Shown here piece by piece: positions 1 to 8,576 of a stretch of DNA of 37,713 nucleotides. The position numbers were made by a program, and so were the translations under genes. Origin of the DNA: an uncultured Synechococcus sp. (GTDB lineage: Bacteria; Cyanobacteriota; Cyanobacteriia; PCC-6307; Cyanobiaceae); contig CAINZT010000076.1 in the NCBI GenBank assembly GCA_903855705.1, forward strand, positions 1 through 37,713, written 5' to 3'. Position 1 is the stretch's first letter. Every line of letters begins with the position of its first letter. A model generated the notes under the pieces. The model saw nothing but the letters and a program-made list of their open reading frames with translations, ran no database searches and was not told the DNA's origin.

Positions 1-813
1 AACACCAGCCGCCAGATAGGCGTTCACGGCCGTCGAGATGTCGTAGCCAATGGCGTCCCCAGTCAGGGCCGCCTGGTGGCCAGTGGTGCCCTCCCAGGTG
101 CCATGGAAGTCGTAGGCCATCAGGTTGAAGAAGTCGACGCTCTGGGCCAACTCCCCCAGGTTCATGCCGGGAATCTTGTCGATACCGGCCGGGGAAGCTA
201 CGGAGATCTCGTAGGTGCGGCCGCTTTCTTGGCCGAGGCCATTCAGTTTTTCGCGCAGCAGTTTCAAGGTGGCCGTGTAGTTGAGACCATCGGCAGGCGA
301 GGCGTTATTGCCCGCCAAACCACCACCGCCGGGGTACTCCCAGTCGAAGTCGACCCCGTCAAACATCGGATAGGTCTTCAAAAAACTGATCACCGAGTCG
401 GTGAATAGTGCCCGCTCGGCGGCACTGTCTAGGCTGGTGGAGAAGTTACCCGAGAGGGTCCAACCGCCGATCGCAATGTTGGTGCGCAGGTTCGGGTGCA
501 GCTGCTTGAGCTCGCTGATCTGGTTGAAGTTGCCAAACAGCGTTTGATTCGCCTGGGGATCGCCGGCGGGGTAGTAGTAGCGATCGGCCACGCCCCCCAC
601 CGCATCATTGGGATCGCTGAAGCGCTTGTCCGTGGAGGCATAGCCATCGAACAGGGCGACGCGGCCCGTGCTGTCGATCTGGGCGAAGGCGTAGATCAGG
701 TGGGTGAGCTGGTCGGCTGGCACATCGGCAATTTGATAATCGCGGCTGTAGATGCCCCATTCGGGAAAATAGGCCGCCACAATCGGTTGGCTACCCGTTG
801 GTGTGGTTGTCAT
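1..813 (-). CDS. Glycoside hydrolase family 18 (chitinase-like), 3' end truncated by window edge
   Basis: Minus-strand frame from ATG at 813 reads MTTTPTGSQPIVAAYFPEWGIYSRDYQIADVPADQLTHLIYAFAQ...NIAIGGWTLSGNF...MFDGVDFDWEYPGG...; contains the GH18 DGxDxDxE catalytic motif (DGVDFDWE) and SxGG-like IGGW. Open to the window edge, hence not in the ORF track. Confidence 0.9.
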   Translation of the reverse strand, partial: MTTTPTGSQPIVAAYFPEWGIYSRDYQIADVPADQLTHLIYAFAQIDSTGRVALFDGYASTDKRFSDPNDAVGGVADRYYYPAGDPQANQTLFGNFNQISELKQLHPNLRTNIAIGGWTLSGNFSTSLDSAAERALFTDSVISFLKTYPMFDGVDFDWEYPGGGGLAGNNASPADGLNYTATLKLLREKLNGLGQESGRTYEISVASPAGIDKIPGMNLGELAQSVDFFNLMAYDFHGTWEGTTGHQAALTGDAIGYDISTAVNAYLAAGV

Positions 814-1095
814 TTAGGAAGGAATTAATGGAGGTGTGGTTCGCTGGTGGCGGCCCGTTGCCATAACCAAACAAGGTCCCAGGCGTGTCTTGTAATCCCA
901 GGCCAGGATCAGCTTTTTGGCTAAGCTGGGGCCCGGTCCTTGGCTGTTGGGATCACAGCCATTCGGCTAAATTGTGCATGGGTTTGTAATCGGAAAACCG
1001 GCCAGGCTTGCGCTCCTGGACCTCCCCACTGTCTGACCAACCACCCCCCTTCCGCATCCGACAAATGTCGGGTCTTTGCGCTGCTGCCGGGTCCT

Positions 1096-1806
1096 TCAGT
1101 CGCCCACCAGCCCCTGGCCAATCGCCCAGGCCGCTGCGGCTGCCCGATTGCTGATCTGCAGTTTGGCCAGAATCGAGCTGACGTAATCGCGGGTGGTGGA
1201 TTCGGCAATGCTCAACTCATTAGCGATTTCCTTGTTTTTTAATCCCCGCGCTAGAAGGGGCAGGATCGAGCGTTCGCGGTTGCTGAGGGAGCCCAGTTGC
1301 TGGCAGTCGCTGCTTGCCAGCTCAAGCTTCAAGAGTGGGTCCACATAGGAGCGGCCCTGTTTAATGATCGCCTCCAGGCAGCGATAGATGCCACCCCGGC
1401 CCACGTTGCCAGCGCTGACGAGGCCATCAAACCGCCTGGCCAGGCCTGGATCGCGGCCAAAGTTGCTGAGGTTGTTCACCAGCAGAATCGCCTTGAGATC
1501 CGGTTGCAGTTGGCGCACCCGAGCCACTAAGGCGGCGCCAGAGTCGCCACTGATGCTGTCGGCGAGGAGGAGGATGACGGGCAATTCCGCTGCCGCAATC
1601 AAGTCTTCCACCTCTTTTTCACTGCAACCCGCTCCAAGCAGTTTGAAGGTGCCTAGCTGCTTACTGGCCAGGGCCGTTAGGTAGGCTTCATAGGGAGAAT
1701 GTGTGCCAAACACAACCCCATATCCCTTAACCAGCTCCAACAAATGGCTGGTGTCCCAGAGCACCTCACGATCGTCGGGCAGAAACAGGGCCATTGCGCC
1801 AGCCAA
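1096..1806 (-). CDS. LuxR-type response regulator (atypical receiver + C-terminal HTH)
   Basis: C-terminus LSNRERSILPLLARGLKNKEIANELSIAESTTRDYVSSILAKLQISNRAAAAAWA is a LuxR/NarL HTH; N-terminal ~140 aa receiver-like. Confidence 0.85.
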   Translation of the reverse strand: MAGAMALFLPDDREVLWDTSHLLELVKGYGVVFGTHSPYEAYLTALASKQLGTFKLLGAGCSEKEVEDLIAAAELPVILLLADSISGDSGAALVARVRQLQPDLKAILLVNNLSNFGRDPGLARRFDGLVSAGNVGRGGIYRCLEAIIKQGRSYVDPLLKLELASSDCQQLGSLSNRERSILPLLARGLKNKEIANELSIAESTTRDYVSSILAKLQISNRAAAAAWAIGQGLVGD

Positions 1807-1936
1807 TCCAAGGCATCATGCCGATCGGCCCGTTTCAGGTGCGCCCAACACCTGTTAAGCCCCAGCCAACCAGGCTGCTGCCTGTTGGCTGGGGCCAGTT
1901 GGTTTGCGGCCAGCCCTTTGCGATTGGCTCAGCTGC

Positions 1937-1993
1937 TTGGTTGGGGCTCAGCCAATTGGTTGGGGCTCAGCCAATTGGTTTTGGGCTAGTTGA
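1937..1993. repeat. 19-bp tandem repeat, two perfect copies plus one degenerate
   Basis: TTGGTTGGGGCTCAGCCAA at 1937-1955 and 1956-1974, then ttggttttgggctagttga. Confidence 0.9.
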
Positions 1994-2048
1994 TTTCGGT
2001 GAGCTCGCTGCTGGCCTGATCGGCTGATCTGGAGCCCTAGCGCCAGGT

Positions 2049-2279
2049 TCAACCCTGGCTCAGCAGGGTGCCCAGGCCGATCTGGTGCAGGATGCCCTGG
2101 CCGGTGAGGGCTTCGGTGAGCACGCCGATTACGAAACCGAGCATGGCGGCCCGTCCGTTGAACAGTTCGGCCCGTTGCAACTGTTCCGCGTGGATCTGGG
2201 CTGCGGCGGCCGCTTCATACCAAGAGAGTTGGCTGCCCTCGCTGGTGCTGGCGCTGGAGGAGGAGTAGCTGCTGGACAT
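2049..2279 (-). CDS. hli: High light-inducible protein (Hli/SCP, chlorophyll a/b-binding-like)
   Basis: 76 aa with AELFNGRAAMLGFVIGVLTEALTGQGILHQIGL, the ExxNGRxAMxGF signature of HLIPs. Confidence 0.93.
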   Translation of the reverse strand: MSSSYSSSSASTSEGSQLSWYEAAAAAQIHAEQLQRAELFNGRAAMLGFVIGVLTEALTGQGILHQIGLGTLLSQG

Positions 2280-2493
2280 GGCTGGGGGACATCGCCCACG
2301 AATTGTAACGTTTCTTCTTGTTGGGTTGACGGAGTCTGGTTTTCGGCCCCCTTCCTAACTGAATTGCCGTGTCGGTGGCTTGCTGCCTTGCCCTTGGGCC
2401 CAGCGCTCCCAAGCCCCCAGCGGCCTTGAGGGCGCCTCAGCGCCTTAACGATTCGGATGCGGGCGATAGGGTCGATCCCAGGCAGGACATCCC

Positions 2494-3867
2494 ATGGTTT
2501 CGAGCGCAGCACCCCAGGATTCCGGCCATCCATCGGGGCGGCCCTCCCTGCTGGCGGCCGAGGGCGGCCCCCTGGGGGTGTTGATCTGCGGCCATGGCAG
2601 CCGTAACCGTCTGGCCGTGGCCGAATTTGCCCAGCTGGCCGAAGCCCTGCGCGAACTGGTGCCCGAGGTTCCCGTCGCCCACGGTTACTTGGAATTTGCC
2701 CGGCCGATCCTGCGTGAGGGGCTCGACAGCCTGCGGGCCCAGGGGGTGAAGCGGGTGCTGGCCGTGCCCGCCATGTTGTTCGCCGCCGGCCACGCTAAAA
2801 ACGACATCCCCTCCGTTCTCAATACCTATGCGGCCGAAACCGGCCTGCGCATCGATTACGGCCGGGAACTGGGGGTTGACCTCAAGATGATTCAGGCGGC
2901 CGGGGCGCGGATTCGCGAGGCCCTCGCCGCCGCCGATGGCACCAGCCCCGATAGGGCCGGGGCCGCCCCGGGCCCTGGGGCTGACGCACCGTCCACGGGC
3001 GAGGTCCGCCCCGCCCGGATGGCCCCCGTGCCGATCAACGAAACCCTGTTGGTGGTGGTGGGCCGGGGCTCCTCCGATCCCGATGCCAATTCCAATGTGG
3101 CCAAGGTGACCCGGATGCTGGTGGAGGGCCTGGGGTTTGGCTGGGGCGAAACCGTCTATTCCGGGGTCACCTTCCCCTTAGTAGAGCCGGGCCTGCGCCA
3201 CGCCGTGCGGCTGGGCTTTCGCCGCATCGTGGTGTTCCCCTACTTCCTCTTTTCTGGGGTGCTGGTGAGCCGCATCCGCCAGCACACCGCCCTAGTCGCC
3301 GCCGACCACCCCGAGATCGGCTTCATCGATGCCAGCTACCTGGGCGACCACCCCCTGGTGGTCGAAACCTTCCGCGAGCGCCTCGACGAAGTGCTGCGCG
3401 GCGACACCCAGATGAACTGCTCCCTGTGTAAGTACCGGGCCCAGGTGCTCGGCTTTGAGCTAGAGGTGGGCGCCCCCCAGCGCAGCCACCACCACCACGT
3501 GGAGGGCCTGAGCGAAGCCTGCAGCCTCTGCGAATTGGAGTGCACCGGCGCCTGCCAGCCCGATGGCATTCCCATCCCCTCCGCAGACGGCCCCAACCAC
3601 GCCCCCGCCCACGGGCATGGCCATAGTCATGATCACGGCCACGGCCACGATCACAGCCACGGCCCTGGGCATAGCCATGACCCTGGGCATAGCCATAATC
3701 ACGGCCATGCCCCGTACCCCCAGGCCGATCACCCCCTGGGTCCCCGCACCCTGGCCGCCAGCAACCAGGCCCAGCGCCAACGCAGCCAGGCTGCTGCTGG
3801 CCCAGGCCCGGATGGGGATGGGGCCCAAGCCCCCCGCGGCGGTGACGACGGGCCGGCCGCTGGCTAG
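2494..3867 (+). CDS. cbiX: Sirohydrochlorin cobalto/ferrochelatase (CbiX family) with Cys-rich and His-rich C-terminal region
   Basis: Two chelatase-like repeats (LICGHGSRNRLAVAEFAQLAEALRE...; LLVVVGRGSSDPDANSNVAKVTRML...), then CSLCKYR / CSLCELECTGAC and HGHGHSHDHGHGHDHSHGPGHSHDPGHSHNHGH. Confidence 0.88.
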   Translation: MVSSAAPQDSGHPSGRPSLLAAEGGPLGVLICGHGSRNRLAVAEFAQLAEALRELVPEVPVAHGYLEFARPILREGLDSLRAQGVKRVLAVPAMLFAAGHAKNDIPSVLNTYAAETGLRIDYGRELGVDLKMIQAAGARIREALAAADGTSPDRAGAAPGPGADAPSTGEVRPARMAPVPINETLLVVVGRGSSDPDANSNVAKVTRMLVEGLGFGWGETVYSGVTFPLVEPGLRHAVRLGFRRIVVFPYFLFSGVLVSRIRQHTALVAADHPEIGFIDASYLGDHPLVVETFRERLDEVLRGDTQMNCSLCKYRAQVLGFELEVGAPQRSHHHHVEGLSEACSLCELECTGACQPDGIPIPSADGPNHAPAHGHGHSHDHGHGHDHSHGPGHSHDPGHSHNHGHAPYPQADHPLGPRTLAASNQAQRQRSQAAAGPGPDGDGAQAPRGGDDGPAAG

Positions 3868-4309
3868 TGCCGCCGGGCCATGGCCCCCCCAGAAGCAGTC
3901 TCAGGATCTGTCTCAGTAGCCAGGCCCACACAGGGACCGATGGGACCCAGTCGCTTCCTTTGGGGGGCTCCCCAGGTCAATTCCTCGGGATTTAGGGCCA
4001 AGTCCGCCATCTCAGCAGCCTTCGCTACACAGTTGGCCGGCCAGGCATCAGTTCTGCTGATCGGTGGCGGATTTCCCCAGCCGCAAGGGGTTTTCCACAG
4101 TTTTGGTGGGGTTTTCCCACAGATCTGGCCCTCAGAGCCCCTGCCAGGGCAGGGTCTTTGGGGATTGTGGCGAGTCGTCCGATCGGACCTTGACAGCCTT
4201 CCCGGGCTCCGCTTGGCCCAGCCTGCTTCGCCCCGGCCTGCCGGTTTAATCCTGTCGCCGCAAGCAGTCTCAAGCTGATGCGGCTTGGCTTCGGCCAGGC
4301 CCGGGCCGT

Positions 4310-4948
4310 TTGACGGGGGGCTGGGGCCTGTGGCTTGCTGGGCCCATTGCAGGAGCTTGGTCGTTGGCAGCGGACGCGGAGGCAGGACGGGGCGGTTGGG
4401 GCGAGAACGGGCTTGAGTCGACCCCCCTGGGGAGGCTGGCGGAGCCCCCCAGGGCTGGCGCTGTGCCGCCGACCCAGGGAGCCCTGCCATTAGGCCCCAG
4501 CCCGCTGGATTGGAGCCCCCAGGGCACCATCCAGTCCGTACGCCACCTGAACCGCTGCCTCGACCAGCCCCAGCCCCATCCGGAGCGGACCCACCAGTCC
4601 CCCTTGACCCAGTCCCTCCTGGCCCAGTCCCTCCTGACGGTGGTCCCTGCCGTTCCGGCCGCCCTTGCCCCCAGCGATCCCGTGGACCTGCCCCAGGGGG
4701 GCACTCCAGCGCCTGGCGCCGATCCCCTTGTTGAGGCGGCTTGCCCGGCCCAGCGCATCAGCCTGGAGGCGGAAATCCCCGAGGCCCTGTTCGATGGCAT
4801 GCGGGCCTTCATCCAGGCCAGGCCCGACTGGGACCAGTACAGCTTGGTGACCTCTGCTTTGGCCGGCTTCCTGTTCCAGCACGGCTGGGCCGATGGCTGT
4901 GTCAGCCAGCACTACCTCGATGGCCTGTTTCGCGACGAAGCGGCTTAG
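4310..4948 (+). CDS. DUF2811-like cyanobacterial protein; true start uncertain
   Basis: C-terminal ~65 aa ISLEAEIPEALFDGMRAFIQARPDWDQYSLVTSALAGFLFQHGWADGCVSQHYLDGLF looks like DUF2811; N-terminal half is low complexity. Confidence 0.6.
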   Translation: MTGGWGLWLAGPIAGAWSLAADAEAGRGGWGENGLESTPLGRLAEPPRAGAVPPTQGALPLGPSPLDWSPQGTIQSVRHLNRCLDQPQPHPERTHQSPLTQSLLAQSLLTVVPAVPAALAPSDPVDLPQGGTPAPGADPLVEAACPAQRISLEAEIPEALFDGMRAFIQARPDWDQYSLVTSALAGFLFQHGWADGCVSQHYLDGLFRDEAA

Positions 4949-4986
4949 GCACCCTGGCTGGGGCAAGGTCGCCCCGGCTCAAGACC

Positions 4987-5165
4987 AAGAACCGGCATAG
5001 CGCCGTGCAACAGGCAAAGCGCCAAGTAATTGGCTTAGGGCCAAGTAAAGGGCTTAGGGCCAAATAACACTCTTAGGCCCAAGCAATCGGCGTCGGGTCT
5101 AGCAACTGGCTTGGGTCCAAATAACTGGCCTAAGGCCAAAAGTTCAAAGAACTGGCGTAAGGCCA
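4987..5165. repeat. Degenerate 19-bp tandem repeat array, ~9 units
   Basis: In-register 19-mers such as agtaattggcttagggcca / agtaaagggcttagggcca / agcaactggcttgggtcca / aataactggcctaaggcca, with one 8-bp insertion before the last unit. Confidence 0.85.
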
Positions 5166-5191
5166 AAAAAAAAGGGGGAGTGTCACCTCCC
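5165..5191 (-). terminator. Candidate rho-independent terminator downstream of the GMC oxidoreductase
   Basis: Minus strand reads GGGAG-GTGACA-CTCCC followed by CC and T9. Confidence 0.6.
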
Positions 5192-5344
5192 GCCTCGGTT
5201 CTCCCTACCCGACCCGTTTGGAGGTCGCCCCTGAAGTGTCTCCCGACCCTTTCGGGCCAACTGTTCGTGTTGTTACCGGACGCCAAGTCGGTGTGGGCTC
5301 CCAGACAGCTGGCCGGCTGGTCGCCAGCCCTGGGCTGCCAGGTT

Positions 5345-7066
5345 TCAGAGCTCGCCGCGGCGCAGTTGCTCGGCGGCCCGCTCGCAGGCGCGCCAGGTGA
5401 TCGCCATCTCGGTGAGGGTGGGGCTTTGCCAGCCGGAACTGGGCCAGCAGGCCCCATCAGTTACCAGCAGGTTGGGGCTGCGCCAGAGCTGGTTCCAGCG
5501 GTTTAGCACCCCCTCGCTGTCGCTCGCTGCCATCGGCGCCCCGCCGAGTTCGTGGATGTAGTAGCCAGGCGGCGGCGCCCCGGGGGCCAGGGCCAGGCTG
5601 CCCTTCACCAGGGGCTCCAGCAGGGGAAACACAAACAAATCCTCTAAGGGGGCGATCTGGCCGCCGGCGCAGGCGACAGCCGCCTGCATGCGCGCCTGCA
5701 TGTGGGCCACCATCTTGGTTTCGTTCTCGCCCCAGCGGCAGTCGATGTGGGCCACGGGCAGGCCCCAGGCATCGCGCTGCTCCAGGTTGAGGCTCACCTG
5801 GTTGTGGTGCTGGGAGAGCACTTCGCCATGGCCGATCAGGAAGCCCACCGCCTCGCTGGGCCGGCGCTTGAACGGCGCCGGCGGATCAAAGCGCTGGATC
5901 GCCCCCCAGAGGCCGTAGCCCCGCAGGAAGTCCTGGTCGGGGCTGGTGCCCAGGTTCACCGTGTTGGGGATGAACACACTGCCGGCCCCCGACAGTTCCG
6001 TTGCCCCGGCGGCCGGTTGATCCGGCAGGGCGAAAAAGCGGCTGGTGGAGATGTGGTCCATCAGGCCGTGGCCGAGCAGGCCGGAGGGGTCCTCCAGGCC
6101 GTGCTCCTGGTGCTCGGAGCTGGAGTGCAGCAGGATCCGCAGGCTTTCGATTGTGGAGGCGCAGAGCACAACTAGGCCGGCGGCCGCCCGCTGGCTGCGG
6201 CCGCTCTCGCCATCGATGAACACCACGCCCCGGGCCCGGCCGCTGCGGGGCTCCAGCTCCACATGGCTCACCACCGCACCGCTGCGCAGGCTCACCCGGC
6301 CCGTGGCCAGGGCCGCCTTCAGGCAGCCCCCCTGGGAGCTGGAGCGGGGCCAGGGGTCGGCGCCGGCTTCCGGGCTTGGTCGCCGCAGGGCAAAGCCGCG
6401 CGAATGGATCAGGGGTAGGTCCAGGTCCCGGTCCAGGGCGGTCTGCAGGTGGGCTTCGGCCGGAGTGAAGGGCAGGGGATCCCGGTAAACGCCATCGGGC
6501 AGCTGGGCCAGGCCGTCGGCCTGGCCGTGCACCGCCAGCCGCCGTTCCAGCCGTTCGTAGTAGGGGGCCAGGTCGGCGTGGCCGATCGGCCAGCTGGGGC
6601 CGTGGCCGTCGCGCTGGGCCGCCTGGAATTCGAAATCGGAGAGCCGCAGGGTGATGCCGCCCCAGGTGAGGCTCTTGCCCCCCACCTGGCGGCCCCGGGT
6701 CCAGAGAAAGGGGCGCTCGGGCGGGGTCGAGTAAGGGTTGCGAACCTCATCAACAAACAGCTCCGGGTTGGCCTTCCAGTAGCCCGGGTGGTGGATGGCC
6801 CGCCGTTGGCGGCCGCTAGCCATCTGGGCCAGGCGCTTGAGACTGTTGAGCGGCTCGCTGCCAAAGGCGCGGCTGGCGTCCAGCTCCGGGCCCGCCTCAA
6901 GCACCAGCACCCTCAGACCCGCCTCGGCCAGGGCCAGGGCCGCCACCCCGCCGGTGGCGCCCGATCCCACCACGATCGCGTCCGGTGCGGGGCTGCCTGG
7001 TCCCCAAACGTCAGCTCCCAGGGCGTCAGGACCGCTGGCTCGGGGACCGCTGGCGCTGGCAGGCAT
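5345..7066 (-). CDS. GMC family oxidoreductase
   Basis: FAD-binding AIVVGSGATGGVAALALAEAGLRVLVLEAGPE; GGKSLTWGGI; C-terminal NLLVTDGACWPSSGWQSPTLTEMAITWRACE. ORF track starts at 7300, but that overlaps the terminator at 7275-7316; ATG at 7066 preferred. Confidence 0.88.
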   Translation of the reverse strand: MPASASGPRASGPDALGADVWGPGSPAPDAIVVGSGATGGVAALALAEAGLRVLVLEAGPELDASRAFGSEPLNSLKRLAQMASGRQRRAIHHPGYWKANPELFVDEVRNPYSTPPERPFLWTRGRQVGGKSLTWGGITLRLSDFEFQAAQRDGHGPSWPIGHADLAPYYERLERRLAVHGQADGLAQLPDGVYRDPLPFTPAEAHLQTALDRDLDLPLIHSRGFALRRPSPEAGADPWPRSSSQGGCLKAALATGRVSLRSGAVVSHVELEPRSGRARGVVFIDGESGRSQRAAAGLVVLCASTIESLRILLHSSSEHQEHGLEDPSGLLGHGLMDHISTSRFFALPDQPAAGATELSGAGSVFIPNTVNLGTSPDQDFLRGYGLWGAIQRFDPPAPFKRRPSEAVGFLIGHGEVLSQHHNQVSLNLEQRDAWGLPVAHIDCRWGENETKMVAHMQARMQAAVACAGGQIAPLEDLFVFPLLEPLVKGSLALAPGAPPPGYYIHELGGAPMAASDSEGVLNRWNQLWRSPNLLVTDGACWPSSGWQSPTLTEMAITWRACERAAEQLRRGEL

Positions 7067-7274
7067 CACAGGTGGGGCTGGGCTGGGAGAGGAAGGGGGG
7101 CTGGCTTGGATCCCGGTTGCTGGCTGGTCCTTGCCGGCACGGAGCTCGCTACTGAGCACTCCGCTGCTCAGGACCCTGCTGGCCGGGAGGCGGCAACGGT
7201 CTGGTGCGGGGCCCCCGTGCCCGGGGGCCCGTTCAGCCCTATCGCCCAAGCCAGGTGAGCAAACAATCCGGGTG

Positions 7275-7316
7275 ACCAAACAAAAGCCCCGGCGCTTCAA
7301 CGAAGGCCGGGGCTTT
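7275..7316 (-). terminator. Rho-independent terminator of the initiator tRNA gene
   Basis: Perfect 11-bp inverted repeat AAAGCCCCGGC (7283-7293) / GCCGGGGCTTT (7306-7316); on the minus strand followed by TTTTGTTT. Confidence 0.88.
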
Positions 7317-7322
7317 GGAAGT

Positions 7323-7399
<77 letters not shown>

Positions 7400-7492
7400 G
7401 CGCCTTAAGGACCTTAAGCCATCGCCGGCCCCCCCTGCAATGGTTGGTTGGCTCCACGACCTTGAAATCGGGTTCCTGAGCCGCAAGATGGT

Positions 7493-8560
7493 TTGAACTT
7501 TGCGCTTCAAGGCGGTTTTGGCATGCAGCAATACCTTCGCTATCTCAGGGTTCCGATCGGCCTGTGCCTGATTGGTCTCACGGTGGTGGCGGTGGTGCGG
7601 GGCCTGCCGTCCGCCTGGATCACCTTCGTGTTGCTGGTCCTCGAGATCAGCCTTTCCTTTGATAACGCCGTGGTCAACGCCCGCGTGCTCGATCGGCTCA
7701 CCCCAAGCCAGCAACAATTTTTCCTCACCTGGGGCCTGGTGATCCCGGTCTTTGGCGTGCGCTTCCTCGGCCCCCTGCTGCTGGTTTGCCTGGCCGGCGG
7801 CGTCAGCCTGGCCACGGCCTTCGATGACGCCTTCAATCACCCCGAGGCCTACCACCAGCTGCTCAAGCTGGCGGAACCGCGCATCCTGGCCTTCGGGGGC
7901 ATGTTCCTGTTGATGGTGTGCCTGCGCTACTTCTTCAACGAAGCCAAGAGCCTCCATTGGATGCGGGCGATCGAGTCTCGGCTGAGCCGCGCCGGCCGAA
8001 TCGAATCCTTGGAGGTGGCCCTCGCCCTTGTGGTGTTGCTGGTAATGCAGATCTGGATCCCGCCGGCCAGCCGAGGCGAACTGCTGATCGCCGGGGTGAT
8101 TGGCCTGGTGCTGCAGATTGTTTGCACTTCCCTGGCCGAGGCCTTCGGCAGTGAGGAGGAGGCCGTGGGCCGGGCCGCCGCCGGTGGTGGCATCGCCAGC
8201 CTCATCTACCTGGAGTTGCTCGATGCCTCCTTCAGCCTCGATGGCACGGTGGGCGCCTTTGCGATCACCAATGAGTTGCCCCTGATCCTCACCGGCCTGG
8301 GCTTAGGGGCCCTGTTCATCCGCTCGATCACCCTGATGCTGGTGCGCGAGCGGGCCCTCGATGAGCTGATCTATCTCGCACATGGTGCCCACTACGCCAT
8401 CGGCGCCCTGGGTCTGGTGATGTTGGCCGGCGTAGTGCTCTCGCCGATGCACATCGAGATGCCGGAATGGCTTAGCGGGTTGATTGGCGTGGTTTTCCTA
8501 GTGCTGGCCCTGGCCGATTCCCTGCGCCATCGCCGCCGCCAGGCCCGCCTAGGCGGCTAG
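7493..8560 (+). CDS. DUF475/TerC-like integral membrane protein
   Basis: Multiple TM segments with LLVLEISLSFDNAVVNA and LEVALALVVLLVMQIWIPP; probable start at the internal Met (MQQYLRYLRVPIG). Confidence 0.8.
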   Translation: MNFALQGGFGMQQYLRYLRVPIGLCLIGLTVVAVVRGLPSAWITFVLLVLEISLSFDNAVVNARVLDRLTPSQQQFFLTWGLVIPVFGVRFLGPLLLVCLAGGVSLATAFDDAFNHPEAYHQLLKLAEPRILAFGGMFLLMVCLRYFFNEAKSLHWMRAIESRLSRAGRIESLEVALALVVLLVMQIWIPPASRGELLIAGVIGLVLQIVCTSLAEAFGSEEEAVGRAAAGGGIASLIYLELLDASFSLDGTVGAFAITNELPLILTGLGLGALFIRSITLMLVRERALDELIYLAHGAHYAIGALGLVMLAGVVLSPMHIEMPEWLSGLIGVVFLVLALADSLRHRRRQARLGG

Positions 8561-8576
8561 AGGGCTTAAGGAAGGC

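Noticed and set aside
4071-4130. Replication origin
   Set aside because: Only one exact DnaA-box-like site, no cluster and no dnaA/dnaN neighbour; kept only as a low-interest finding.
7067-7300. Upstream extension of the GMC oxidoreductase ORF
   Set aside because: Would run through the perfect tRNA terminator hairpin and has low-complexity sequence; internal ATG at 7066 preferred.
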